The notes under the pieces: model-generated | What the model saw: the letters and a program-made list of their open reading frames with translations, nothing else | Databases searched by the model: none | Told to the model about the DNA's origin: nothing | Shown here: positions 1 to 8,418 of the stretch, one piece after another | Position numbering within the stretch: the first letter of the stretch is position 1 | Layout: every line of letters begins with the position of its first letter | DNA from: an uncultured Alphaproteobacteria bacterium | GTDB lineage: Bacteria; Pseudomonadota; Alphaproteobacteria; Rhodobacterales; Rhodobacteraceae | Reading direction: 5' to 3' | Length of the DNA: 64,000 nucleotides | Assembly: GCA_902578545.1 (NCBI GenBank) | Contig: CACHDI010000003.1 | Location: 1 to 64,000, forward strand | Program-made: the position numbers and the translations under genes

Positions 1-327
1 ATGGTAAACGTTTACTTACACTTTTTAGATAATTTTGAAAATTTGAGCTCGGGTGAATATAATGCTGGTTTCGAGAATATATCAATCTTGGATATTGCCA
101 AACTGGTGCAGTCGCAAATAAATTGTAAAATTGATATTTTACCCTCTAATGATCCAAGATCATATCGACAAAACTCTGATAAACTTTTGAACACTGGTTT
201 TTCGAGAAAATATTCTGTTCTCGACGCAATTTTGGAAATAAAAAAAGCTTATAACAGGGGTGAACTTGGCGATAATGAAAAATTTCATACTATAAAAACA
301 ATGAAAAAATTGCTTCAGGTAAAATGA
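1..327 (+). CDS. NAD-dependent sugar epimerase/dehydratase, C-terminal fragment (5' end outside window)
   Basis: Only the last 108 codons are visible. The frame is open to the left edge, so the ATG at base 1 is probably internal. The residues YNAGFENISILDIAKLV and DPRSYRQNSDKLLNTGF are typical of the C-terminal substrate-binding lobe of extended SDR nucleotide-sugar epimerases/dehydratases. The Rossmann GxxGxxG motif and the YxxxK catalytic pair must lie outside the window. The gene heads the + strand glycan island, and a stem-loop directly follows its stop. The family is fairly secure; the substrate cannot be read. Confidence 0.7.
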   Translation: MVNVYLHFLDNFENLSSGEYNAGFENISILDIAKLVQSQINCKIDILPSNDPRSYRQNSDKLLNTGFSRKYSVLDAILEIKKAYNRGELGDNEKFHTIKTMKKLLQVK

Positions 328-333
328 TGAAAA

Positions 334-350
334 CTGAAAAAACTTTTCAG
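334..350 (+). terminator. Stem-loop after the epimerase gene
   Basis: A perfect 7-bp inverted repeat, CTGAAAA-AAC-TTTTCAG, starts seven bases after the stop at 327 and is followed by a T-rich stretch (tatgttttat). Position and shape fit a weak Rho-independent terminator, but the stem is AT-rich and the T tract is interrupted. The rest of the 328-579 gap shows no gene. Confidence 0.4.
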
Positions 351-579
351 TATGTTTTATTATAGCGAAAGGGGTACTTCTTCTCGAGCCAACTGGAAAC
401 ATTAACAAAAAAATTTTCTGAATTTACAAAACCAAAAATGTTAGATTTACTTATAATTCTGATTTTTCTTTACTAGCTTGGTTAAATAGATAAATCCTTG
501 TTGAACCTAAAATAATAACAACAACCTAATACCAGCAATAAAAATTTTATAACGTCTCTAAAAAGGTAAATAAATTTCA

Positions 580-2010
580 ATGTCTTCAGTTTTTATTTCG
601 GGAAATTTCAATTCAGTTCATGCCGGGCATATTCGTTTGATGTCTTTTGCAAAGCGTTTGGCACCAAAATTAATTGTAGGTATTTACTGTGATGATTTTC
701 AAAAACCTGATATTCGTAGACCATTATCAGAGCGTTTGATGGCACTTAAAACGTTAAATTTGATAGATCAAATTGTGGAAGTAGATAACAACATTTTAAG
801 CGTTCTTAAAAAGGTAAAGCCAAATTTTATAGTAAAAGGATCTGAATTTAAAAGAAAGTTAAATCCTGAAGAAGAGTACATTAAAAATAGTGATACGTGC
901 CAACTGGTTTTTAGTCCTGGTGATACCGAGGCACTTTGGGAAATTGAAAAAAATCAAAACCAAAATGTTTTCCATGATAATAATTTTTTAGAAAAGCATA
1001 ATATAGATTTAAGAAAATTATCAAAAACAGTTAGGGGTTTTAAAAGACTAAGGGTAGCGGTAATTGGAGAGACAATAATCGATGATTATATTGATTGTAC
1101 AGCTCTGGGAATGTCTCAAGAGGATCCTACAATCGTAGTCAAGCCCATTGAAAAAAAGAGATATTTAGGAGGCGCAGCTATCGTTGCTGCTCACGCTAAG
1201 TCACTGGGTGCAAGCGTTGAGTTTATAACACAATTAGGTAGGGATGATGAGGCAAAATATATCAAAGCAGAATTAGATAAACTTGGAATTAATTTTAAAA
1301 ATGTATCAGAAGAATTTAGACCCACAATTTTAAAAACTAGGTATAGAGCAAATAGTAAAACTCTACTACGAGTGACAAGGGTTGAGGAAACACCATTAGA
1401 AATATCTCTTCAAAAAAAAATAATTTCTCATTTCAAAAAAATTCTTAATAGAATTGATGTACTAATTTTTAGTGATTTCAACTATGGCTTTATAAGCGAT
1501 GATATAATTAAACAAACTATCCTAATGGCGAAAAATCATGGAGTGAAAATTGCTGCAGATAGTCAGTCTTCTTCCCAAATTGGAGATATATCTAGATTTG
1601 AAGGTGTAGATTTGATTACTCCAACTGAGAGAGAGGCTAGGCTGGCCGTGAAGAATAAAGGAGATGGCTTAACAGTCTTGTGTGAAAGATTAAAAAATAA
1701 AGGTAATTTAAAACATGTGGTATTAACTATGGCTGAGCATGGTCTGCTTGTTCACTCGGATCAAAACGATGAAAACTGGCGTACAGATCAAATAGTGGCA
1801 TTAAATAAATATCCAATTGATGTGGCAGGGGCCGGTGACTCATTTTTAACAACAGCAGCCATGGCTTTAGCAACGCACGCAAACATTTGGGAGGCCGCTT
1901 ACCTTGGTAATGTTGCGGCATCAGTACAGGTGTCTAAGACAGGTAACGTGCCTATAATTCAAAGTGAGTTGGAAGAGCATCTTTCACATGGAATTAAAAA
2001 GCAACCATGA
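580..2010 (+). CDS. Bifunctional sugar-phosphate nucleotidyltransferase / PfkB-family kinase with HldE-like domains in reversed order
   Basis: The 476-aa protein joins two enzymes. Residues 1 to about 125 are a cytidylyltransferase-fold domain with GNFNSVHAGH (the HxGH nucleotide-binding signature). Residues about 155-476 are a ribokinase/PfkB kinase with an N-terminal VIGETIIDDYID, the substrate glycines YLGGAAIVAAHA and the catalytic DVAGAGDSF near residue 413. HldE, which makes ADP-heptose, carries the same two domains in the opposite order (kinase first). The likely role is phosphorylation and nucleotide activation of a heptose or related sugar for the surface glycan. The dehydrogenase gene follows 7 bases after the stop. 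The fold calls are firm; the exact sugar and nucleotide are inferred. Confidence 0.75.
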   Translation: MSSVFISGNFNSVHAGHIRLMSFAKRLAPKLIVGIYCDDFQKPDIRRPLSERLMALKTLNLIDQIVEVDNNILSVLKKVKPNFIVKGSEFKRKLNPEEEYIKNSDTCQLVFSPGDTEALWEIEKNQNQNVFHDNNFLEKHNIDLRKLSKTVRGFKRLRVAVIGETIIDDYIDCTALGMSQEDPTIVVKPIEKKRYLGGAAIVAAHAKSLGASVEFITQLGRDDEAKYIKAELDKLGINFKNVSEEFRPTILKTRYRANSKTLLRVTRVEETPLEISLQKKIISHFKKILNRIDVLIFSDFNYGFISDDIIKQTILMAKNHGVKIAADSQSSSQIGDISRFEGVDLITPTEREARLAVKNKGDGLTVLCERLKNKGNLKHVVLTMAEHGLLVHSDQNDENWRTDQIVALNKYPIDVAGAGDSFLTTAAMALATHANIWEAAYLGNVAASVQVSKTGNVPIIQSELEEHLSHGIKKQP

Positions 2011-2017
2011 GGACAAA

Positions 2018-3301
2018 ATGAGGCAAATTCCAATTTCAGATCGAACTATTGCTGTAATCGGGTTGGGATACGTTGGGTTGCCGCTGACACTAGCATTTGG
2101 TAAACTATACAAAACAATTGGTTATGATGTTGATGAAACTCGAATTACTGACCTATTGCGTGGTATTGACAGCAATGGAGAAGTTGATCTTTACGAAATT
2201 CAGGCTGCAAAAAACATTACATACACTACCGATATAAAAATTCTTAAAGATGCTGATTTTTATATTGTAACTGTGCCTACACCGGTCGACCAATACAATC
2301 GCCCTGATCTAGCTCCACTTCAAAACGCCTCTAAGACTATTGGTAAGGTTTTAGCGTCCGGTAATATAGTTGTTTATGAATCAACAGTATATCCAGGTGC
2401 AACCGAGGAAGAATGTATTCCATATTTGGAAAGCGAGTCAAATTTAACAGCAAATATTGATTTTTATTATGGATACAGCCCTGAGCGGATAAACCCAGGT
2501 GATAAAAATAACAGGCTTGAAAATATAATTAAATTAACTTCAGGGTCATGCCATCTTGCAGCATTAGAGATTGACGCCTTGTACAAAAGCATAATCAGCG
2601 CTGGAACGCATCTATGTTCTTCAGTTAAGGTGGCTGAGGCGGCAAAGGTGATTGAAAATGCCCAAAGAGATGTGAACATCGCATTTATCAATGAGTTATC
2701 TATTCTGTTCGATAAACTCAATATTGATATTCACGATGTTTTGGATGCCGCTTGCACAAAATGGAATTTTTTAAATTTTAGACCAGGTCTTGTTGGAGGT
2801 CACTGTATTGGTGTTGACCCTTACTATTTGTCACATAAATCTGAAGCTCTTGGTTATTTTGCTGAGATGATCGGCGTTGCTCGTAGAGTAAATGACTCTA
2901 TGTCTGAGTTTGTTGTGTCGAAACTTGTACGGAAGCTTATTAATAATCGTTCGGACTTTAAATCAGTGAATATATTGATAATGGGCTTGACATTCAAAGA
3001 GAATTGCCCGGATATCCGGAATAGTAAAGTACTAGATATTGTGAAGGACTTCGAAAAGCTAAATTTAAATTATGAGGTGTATGATCCGCTCGCCAATTCG
3101 GACGAAGTATACAATGTTTTTGGAGTAAAAATTATTAAAGAAGTAAAAATGGGTGCTTATGATGCCGCCATAGTAACAGTTGCACATAACGTATTCAAAA
3201 AATTGGGGGCGGTAGGTGTAAGACAGTTTTTAAAGCCAGATGGTATAATTTTTGATGTCAAAGCAATTTACCCAAGGACTGATACGGATCTTCGTTTATG
3301 A
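2018..3301 (+). CDS. UDP-sugar 6-dehydrogenase, TviB/WbpO-like (UDP-HexNAc to UDP-HexNAcA)
   Basis: This is a UDP-glucose/GDP-mannose dehydrogenase family protein of 427 aa, oxidising C6 of a UDP-sugar with 2 NAD+. The Rossmann motif VIGLGYVGLPLTLAFG lies at residues 11-26, the thiohemiacetal cysteine is Cys263 in GGHCIGVDP, and the C-terminal domain carries GLTFKENCPDIRNSK. The closest families I recognise are TviB/VipA and WbpO, which make UDP-N-acetylgalactosaminuronate. I chose ATG 2018 because GAGGA sits just upstream (2009-2013) and the family begins close to the Rossmann motif. A GTG at 1964 would overlap the previous gene. The next gene overlaps this one by ATGA, which suggests coupled translation. 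Confidence 0.85.
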   Translation: MRQIPISDRTIAVIGLGYVGLPLTLAFGKLYKTIGYDVDETRITDLLRGIDSNGEVDLYEIQAAKNITYTTDIKILKDADFYIVTVPTPVDQYNRPDLAPLQNASKTIGKVLASGNIVVYESTVYPGATEEECIPYLESESNLTANIDFYYGYSPERINPGDKNNRLENIIKLTSGSCHLAALEIDALYKSIISAGTHLCSSVKVAEAAKVIENAQRDVNIAFINELSILFDKLNIDIHDVLDAACTKWNFLNFRPGLVGGHCIGVDPYYLSHKSEALGYFAEMIGVARRVNDSMSEFVVSKLVRKLINNRSDFKSVNILIMGLTFKENCPDIRNSKVLDIVKDFEKLNLNYEVYDPLANSDEVYNVFGVKIIKEVKMGAYDAAIVTVAHNVFKKLGAVGVRQFLKPDGIIFDVKAIYPRTDTDLRL

Positions 3302-4344
3302 AAAAAATAGATAGCTCACATTGGTATTTTGTTGAAACCCCTCTTCAATTGATAAACGCATTTGAAGCGGTGAATTATTTTTCACCTGATAGTTATAAAA
3401 ATACTTTTTTGATTAGAAAGTCAGCAAACAAACGTGTGAACAACCAATTAATGAAGACTCTTAGTCTTTATGATCTAGACAAAATTCGTGTAGTTTATTT
3501 GGGCTCAGTTTTTCCGAAAATATATTTTTTAAGTATAATAAAAATTATATTTATAATTATATTGAGCTCTGGAAAAAATAAATTTTATCTTGGTGAATTT
3601 AATGCTTTATGGGCTCGAGTTATCCCTTACATCTTTTTAAACTCACCATTTGTTTTGTTTGATGATGGAAGCGCTACCATTGCGATACACCACTACAAAT
3701 ACGATTTTTCTAAATATCGCGGAAGTGCTAAGTGGAAAAAAAAACTTAAAACCCCAATCCTCAGATTATTATTTGGAGGCATCGAAAAAATTACTTTATT
3801 TACGATGTATGATTTAAGTCCTTATCCAAAGCAGAAATATTTTAAAAATTCTTTTGCATATTTGAAACAAAAAATTAGCATAGAATTCTCCAACGACGAA
3901 GTTATCTATTTTATTGGAGGAAATTGGGTTGAAAGTAAGGAAATAAAAAAAGAGGATTATATAAATCTCTTAGTCAAAATATTTAAAAAGTATGTAGACA
4001 AAAAAAAGAAAATTGTATACCTGGCCCATCGTAGAGAAACCCTTGAAAAATTTAAAAAATTAAAAGCCAAGTTAGAATTAAAATGGGAGTTTGTTGCACC
4101 AGAAGTACCAGTAGAAATTTACTTTCTGCAAAAAAAAGAAAATCCCATGAATATAGTTGGCTTTAGTTCTACTGCATTATTTACACTTTCCAAAATGTAC
4201 AGTCCAAAGCATTTAATTTCCTTTAGAGTACCAGAAAATCTTTTGGCCAAAGATATTGTGGATTCTACACAAATTATTAATAACTACTACTTAAATAGCG
4301 GGAATATCAAATTTGAAGATATTGATTTAGCTTCAAATCTTTAA
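3298..4344 (+). CDS. Putative sialyltransferase-like glycosyltransferase (GT52-type motifs)
   Basis: The protein has 348 aa. Its N-terminus YFVETPLQLINAFEA resembles the start of bacterial GT52 and polysialyltransferase-type enzymes. Asp122-Asp123-Gly124 in LFDDGSAT matches the D/E-D/E-G motif, His244 in YLAHRRE stands where the HP motif is expected, and Ser290-Ser291-Thr292 in GFSSTAL matches the SS motif. In those families these residues are the catalytic base and the CMP-binding residues. The role would be transfer of a CMP-activated nonulosonate-type sugar, which fits the CMP-sugar synthetase at 6679-7380. The gene overlaps the dehydrogenase stop by 4 bases. The HP motif reads HR here, so the donor is uncertain. 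A hydrophobic run at about residues 75-95 is probably a buried strand or membrane contact. Confidence 0.55.
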   Translation: MKKIDSSHWYFVETPLQLINAFEAVNYFSPDSYKNTFLIRKSANKRVNNQLMKTLSLYDLDKIRVVYLGSVFPKIYFLSIIKIIFIIILSSGKNKFYLGEFNALWARVIPYIFLNSPFVLFDDGSATIAIHHYKYDFSKYRGSAKWKKKLKTPILRLLFGGIEKITLFTMYDLSPYPKQKYFKNSFAYLKQKISIEFSNDEVIYFIGGNWVESKEIKKEDYINLLVKIFKKYVDKKKKIVYLAHRRETLEKFKKLKAKLELKWEFVAPEVPVEIYFLQKKENPMNIVGFSSTALFTLSKMYSPKHLISFRVPENLLAKDIVDSTQIINNYYLNSGNIKFEDIDLASNL

Positions 4345-4384
4345 ATGGTATTATTTGAAAAATTAGAGTATAAAAGGTTTCTTT

Positions 4385-4519
4385 ATGCCCAACCAAGCCA
4401 ATAGTAAATTCACTCGTCTCATCCGGTTATATGAAGAAAATTATTTTATGCTGCACAGGATGTTGGACATATTTTATTCTTGGATGAGCAGTCCAAATAG
4501 TCTCACAAAAAAGGACTGA
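4385..4519 (+). pseudogene. 44-codon ORF, possible DUF1249 (YqiB-like) N-terminal fragment
   Basis: A short ATG-to-TGA ORF sits in the gap between two glycan genes. Residues FTRLIRLYEENYFMLHRML resemble the start of DUF1249 proteins, which are about 130-150 aa, and then the reading frame stops. It may be a leftover of a displaced gene or a chance ORF. There is no clear ribosome binding site. Confidence 0.25.
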
Positions 4520-4526
4520 GAATTTG

Positions 4527-5606
4527 ATGTACTTTAAACGAAAATACTATCAAATTTCGAATAAACTAAAAGCAGCATATCAGTATTTTGGAATACACAA
4601 TACTTTTTTTGGTATATTTGTTCGCAAACAGTATGCAAAAAAAGCTTGCAAACAAATTCAAAAGTTATGTGCGGAACCCTCTAAAAAAAAACTCATAATT
4701 TGTTATGATCTAAACAGCAGCCCTCCTACGATAGGTGACTTTTTATACATACTGATGTTGGCTCGGTATTTATGTTTAAAAGGTCAGGCAATTAAAATTT
4801 TTGTCGTCACTAGTGAGCTAAGAGATGACTGGAAAGTTTTAAACGCAGCAGAAAAAGAGGTTTTTTTCAAATTTATGAAAGAAATAAGTCAAGTTTTTAT
4901 TCCCGCGAGTGAGTTTAATTATGAACAGATATCATGGCAAGAATTTAATCATTATCTAAATAAAGATAAAAGTTCAGAAGCCTCTCTAAATTCACATAAA
5001 AATTTTGTAGTACTACATGATAGGATTATTAAAAGACGCCCCATATATAATCATTTATTTAATATATTTAATTATCTGCTGGAAACAGAAGATAAACATT
5101 TTGCCGAAAGCTTTGTACTATCTGCAAAGGATTTCGCATCTTATGAAATTGAAATACCTGTTTTAAATAAAAAATTTGTAACTTGGCATATTAGATACAA
5201 TTTAAAATGGGGGACAGAGCGAAACTTAACAAAAGCTCAATTTTATCAAATGTTAAGTAGAATTAGATCTGAAAATCCTGACACTAATGTGGTTATCGTG
5301 TCAGATCAGATAGGCACAGACCATTATAGAAAGATGATCCCGTCTGATGTTAGGTTATTATATTTTTCAAAAGATTATGGAACTAACTTTTTCCAAGATT
5401 CTTGGCTAATACTTAAAAGTTCAAAATACTATCAATATCGTAGTGGTGGAATTGGGATGATAGCAATCTATTCAGGAATAGATTACGAATTTATTATGGG
5501 TAATAGAAATGAAATTTCATGGGCATACCCCAATTTTACTTCTTGGTCCCACCACTCAAATCAAAAAAAATACGATAAATTACTTGATAATAATACTGTT
5601 GCATAA
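4527..5606 (+). CDS. Putative glycosyltransferase of the surface-glycan locus, family not recognised
   Basis: This is a soluble-looking 359-aa protein with a basic N-terminus and no signal peptide. I do not recognise the family with confidence. Its C-terminal half has VTWHIRYNLKWG followed by VVIVSDQ and a GGIGMIAIYSG segment. That layout (H-x-R motif, then a nucleotide-sugar-binding Rossmann half) recalls fucosyltransferase-like GT-B enzymes. Aromatic and lysine content is high, as in the neighbours. It lies between a sialyltransferase-like gene and a GmhB-like phosphatase, so a glycan-assembly role is likely. I used ATG 4527 rather than the TTG one codon earlier. Confidence 0.4.
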   Translation: MYFKRKYYQISNKLKAAYQYFGIHNTFFGIFVRKQYAKKACKQIQKLCAEPSKKKLIICYDLNSSPPTIGDFLYILMLARYLCLKGQAIKIFVVTSELRDDWKVLNAAEKEVFFKFMKEISQVFIPASEFNYEQISWQEFNHYLNKDKSSEASLNSHKNFVVLHDRIIKRRPIYNHLFNIFNYLLETEDKHFAESFVLSAKDFASYEIEIPVLNKKFVTWHIRYNLKWGTERNLTKAQFYQMLSRIRSENPDTNVVIVSDQIGTDHYRKMIPSDVRLLYFSKDYGTNFFQDSWLILKSSKYYQYRSGGIGMIAIYSGIDYEFIMGNRNEISWAYPNFTSWSHHSNQKKYDKLLDNNTVA

Positions 5607-5643
5607 AAATCTTAAAGAAGAGAATGATTTCGGGCTTTGATAA

Positions 5644-6189
5644 ATGCAAACAACAGCAAATCATTTACGGCAAGAAGCACTTTTTTTGGATAGGGATGGT
5701 GTAATTAATTATGATTATGGCTATGTACACTCCAAAAACAAATTTGATTTCATTCCCGGTATTTTTGAATTAGTCTCTACTGCTCAAGATAAAGGCTACA
5801 AAGTAATAATTATTACTAACCAGTCTGGCATAGGACGTGGTTACTACTCGGATAAAGATTTTTGGATATTGATGAATTGGGTCAAAGAGATGTTTAAAGA
5901 AAACAATGGTTTTATTGATGACATATATTATTGCCCAGATATCCCAAGCAAAAGCCAAAATACCATCTCTTTTAGAAAGCCTAATCCAGGCATGATTTTG
6001 AAGGCTGCATTTGATCATGGTTTATGTCTAAAACACTGCGTTCTTGTTGGAGATAATCTTTCTGATATTGAAGCTGGAAAATCAGCTGGTATATATAAAA
6101 ATATACTGTTTAGACCTGAAGGCCCAGTTGCTGCCTACCATGAACATTTTTGTGTCAGTAATCTTTTGCAAGTAATAAAGTATATCTAA
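5644..6189 (+). CDS. gmhB: D-glycero-D-manno-heptose-bisphosphate phosphatase, GmhB-like HAD
   Basis: The 181-aa HAD-IIIA phosphatase has motif I LFLDRDGVIN (nucleophile and acid/base Asp), motif II IIITNQSGIGRG, the RKPNPGM lysine loop and motif IV VLVGDNLSDIEAG. Length and motifs match GmhB, which removes the C7 phosphate from heptose 1,7-bisphosphate. The zinc loop of classical GmhB (CxH...CxC before RKP) is mostly lost: only the Cys in YYCPD remains and the paired CxC is replaced by TISF. This copy is therefore probably zinc-free, unlike the paralogue at 15172. A nucleotidyltransferase remnant begins directly after the stop. Confidence 0.75.
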   Translation: MQTTANHLRQEALFLDRDGVINYDYGYVHSKNKFDFIPGIFELVSTAQDKGYKVIIITNQSGIGRGYYSDKDFWILMNWVKEMFKENNGFIDDIYYCPDIPSKSQNTISFRKPNPGMILKAAFDHGLCLKHCVLVGDNLSDIEAGKSAGIYKNILFRPEGPVAAYHEHFCVSNLLQVIKYI

Positions 6190-6321
6190 TTTGAATTTAT
6201 ACATTTGATTTTATTAACTGGAGGTCTTGGGAAGAGTATAAGGCCCACAATTGGAGATCCTCCGAAGGCTATAGCACTTTTACCAAATTCAAATATACTG
6301 ATATTTCAAGTTAAACCCTGA
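6190..6321 (+). pseudogene. Remnant of a sugar-1-phosphate nucleotidyltransferase (HddC/RmlA-like N-terminus)
   Basis: The frame reads LILLTGGLGKSIRPTIGDPP, then KAIALLPNSNILIFQV, and stops at 6319-6321. This matches the start of HddC/ManC-type nucleotidyltransferases (GGLGTRL, then PKPMAPI). The signature has decayed: GTRL reads GKSI and PKPM reads PKAI. Only about 40 of roughly 230 codons remain and no start codon is obvious. It sits directly after gmhB, where a heptose-1-phosphate guanylyltransferase would be expected. I am confident it is a fragment; the exact parent enzyme is inferred. Confidence 0.6.
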
Positions 6322-6678
6322 AAAAAATTTGATTTAAACACATCACTTTTTTGCTATACTATAAATCTAGTTTAGTGATTAATGTGATCAACAAAATCTT
6401 CAGTAATGAAGTCAAGACTAAGACACTTATTTTTAGTCCTGCAAGCAGATAATAGATAACAAGAAGGACTGAGGAAAAGCAGGTGGAAGCCTATAGAGCT
6501 CATACTAACTGTTAAAAAAAAAGTATATGAAAAAATCTTGGATACGTGACGAGACTACTCTTGACAAAAGAAAAAAACAATCCAATAATTACTGACTCAT
6601 CACATCTGTTTTATGAGGCATACCAATTCGGATATGCAAAAAAATAAGCTTTTTGAAATCAAATTATTAGCTAAAAGT
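6322..6678 (+). other. Non-coding gap between the nucleotidyltransferase remnant and the CMP-sugar synthetase
   Basis: I see no convincing gene in these 357 bases. The left part holds an extended -10 promoter candidate (6352-6360). The right part could encode a 22-residue N-terminal extension of the next ORF from an ATG at 6613, but that extension has no family resemblance. Confidence 0.4.
6352..6360 (+). promoter_or_regulatory. Candidate extended -10 promoter for the 6.7-15.7 kb operon
   Basis: TGCTATACT is an extended -10 element (TGn plus TATACT). The best upstream -35-like match, TTGATT at 6329-6334, is 20 bases away and too far to count much. This is the only sizeable gap before the long run of closely packed genes, so a promoter is expected here. 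It lies about 320 bases before the first gene. Confidence 0.3.
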
Positions 6679-7380
6679 ATGGTTGTAGACGCAGTGATTC
6701 TGGCAAGAGCAGGGTCGAAAGGAATTCCCAAAAAGAATCTAATAGATTTTTGTGGATTTCCATTAATTTACTGGACTATAAAACAATGTTTAAAATCTAA
6801 AAATATTGGTAAAGTTTGGGTCAGCTCAGATGGAGAAAATATACTAAATTATTCACAAAAATTGGGATGCTCAACGATTAAGAGACCCCCAGAATTGGCC
6901 TCTGATCTATCTTCATCAGAAGATGGATGGATACACGCTGTAAATTATATAGAAGAAAATGAAAATAGAAAGATTGAATCTATTATAGTGCCTCAAGTAA
7001 CTTCACCGCTTAGAAAGTCTGACGACTTTGATAATGGAATAGAAATTTTCTTTAATGAAGGACTCGACTCATTGTTTTCATGCACTACTGTCGAGGATTT
7101 ATTTTTTTGGAAAATGGATCCAAGTGGTAAGTATCATAGCATAAATTATGATTACCTTAACAGACAGCGGAGACAGGATAATCCTAAGCAATATATAGAA
7201 AATGGATCATTTTATATATTAGATACTAAAATGTTAAGAGACACTGGAAATAGATTCGGAAATAAGATAGGTGTTTCTAAGATGGAATTTTGGCAGACAT
7301 TTGAAATAGATAGTCAAGATGACCTCAAGTTGTGTTCTGTTGTGATGCAGGAATTTTTGATTGCGAATCAATGTAGGTGA
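6679..7380 (+). CDS. CMP-sugar synthetase, acylneuraminate cytidylyltransferase family
   Basis: This family transfers CMP from CTP to a 3-deoxy-2-ulosonic acid. The N-terminal signature AVILARAGSKGIPKKN lies at residues 4-19. Further family segments are VWVSSDG, RPPELASDLSSSEDGW, PQVTSPLRKSDDFD and ENGSFYILD. With M at 6679 the protein is 233 aa, the usual family length. An upstream ATG at 6613 would add 22 residues before the signature and is less likely. This is the first gene of a compact operon and would activate the product of the synthase at 8419-9495. I cannot tell sialate, legionaminate or a novel ulosonate apart from sequence alone. Confidence 0.8.
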   Translation: MVVDAVILARAGSKGIPKKNLIDFCGFPLIYWTIKQCLKSKNIGKVWVSSDGENILNYSQKLGCSTIKRPPELASDLSSSEDGWIHAVNYIEENENRKIESIIVPQVTSPLRKSDDFDNGIEIFFNEGLDSLFSCTTVEDLFFWKMDPSGKYHSINYDYLNRQRRQDNPKQYIENGSFYILDTKMLRDTGNRFGNKIGVSKMEFWQTFEIDSQDDLKLCSVVMQEFLIANQCR

Positions 7381-7382
7381 AA

Positions 7383-8360
7383 ATGTCAAAAAGTAGAATA
7401 GTTTATTTGAACGGAACTTATGTGCCTGAGAATGAAGCAAGGATTTCGATTTTTGACTCAGCCCTTATGTTTGGCGATATGGTTTTTGAAATGACAAGAT
7501 CTTTCAATAAGAAACAATTCAAACTCAGAGAACATCTGGATAGGCTTTATATTGGCTTGAAAATACTGAGGATTCCAGAACCAATGTCTAAAAGTGACTT
7601 GGAAAAAAAGTGTCACGAAGTAATAGAAATAAATGAACCTATGTTTACCGATGATGATGAACATAGAATTATGGTCAATGTTAGTAGAGGACCTCTTGGA
7701 ATATACGCTCCAATGTTTGGGGGTAAAATTGAATCAACGATAGTCGTAGCAGATATTCCATTGAGGATGACCGTAGCTGGCTTCTCTAAATTTTATGATC
7801 AAGGTATAAATTGTGTTATCCCTTCTCAGAGATCTATTCCTGCTCATTTAATGGAACCCAAAATCAAAAATAGGAGTAGGATGTGGTACCAAATGGCTAA
7901 TATAGAAGTATCGCAATATGAAGGAGACAATAACTGGGCTTTGTTGATTGATCCAGATGGTTTCATAACAGAAGGCACAGGAGATAATTTTTTTATTATT
8001 GAAGGAAACAAAATTATATCGCCAGAAGGAAGAAATATATTAAGAGGTATAAGTAGAGATTATACGAAACAAGTTACGAAAGAGTTAGGGTATGAATATA
8101 TCGAAAAGAACATTGAACCGTACGATGTCTATTGTGCTGATGAGGCTTTCATCACTGGTACCCCCTTTTGTATCATGCCTGTAACATCCTTAAACAGTGT
8201 ACCAATTGGAACTGGAAAATTTGGACAGATAACCAAAAAATTGCTTGACCATTGGTCCAGTAATGTTGGCCTAGATATAGAAGGTCAGATAAGAAGTTGG
8301 GATAAAGCGGGGTCATTGCGACCTGACAAACCGACGCCATATCAATTCAAACCAAAATAA
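7383..8360 (+). CDS. Class IV PLP aminotransferase (BCAT / D-amino-acid-transferase fold)
   Basis: The 325-aa protein starts YLNGTYVPENEARISIFDSALMFGD-like, the standard beginning of class IV aminotransferases. The arginine of LREHLDRLY, the candidate Schiff-base lysine near residue 160 in MEPKIKNRSRM, and the segments EGTGDNFFII and ADEAFITGTP also fit. Known members transaminate branched-chain amino acids, D-amino acids or aminodeoxychorismate. A sugar substrate would be unusual, but the gene sits between a CMP-sugar synthetase and a NANS-like synthase. A GTG at 7377 overlaps the previous stop; I prefer ATG 7383. Family confidence is high; its role in the pathway is unknown. Confidence 0.75.
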   Translation: MSKSRIVYLNGTYVPENEARISIFDSALMFGDMVFEMTRSFNKKQFKLREHLDRLYIGLKILRIPEPMSKSDLEKKCHEVIEINEPMFTDDDEHRIMVNVSRGPLGIYAPMFGGKIESTIVVADIPLRMTVAGFSKFYDQGINCVIPSQRSIPAHLMEPKIKNRSRMWYQMANIEVSQYEGDNNWALLIDPDGFITEGTGDNFFIIEGNKIISPEGRNILRGISRDYTKQVTKELGYEYIEKNIEPYDVYCADEAFITGTPFCIMPVTSLNSVPIGTGKFGQITKKLLDHWSSNVGLDIEGQIRSWDKAGSLRPDKPTPYQFKPK

Positions 8361-8418
8361 TCAGGCTCAAACGAATATCAATATTTTTTAATACAATTAT
8401 AAATTTTTGAAAGTGTAC

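Noticed and set aside
1964-2017. Upstream GTG start for the TviB-like dehydrogenase
   Set aside because: It would overlap the previous gene by 47 bases and add residues without family resemblance; ATG 2018 has a Shine-Dalgarno sequence.
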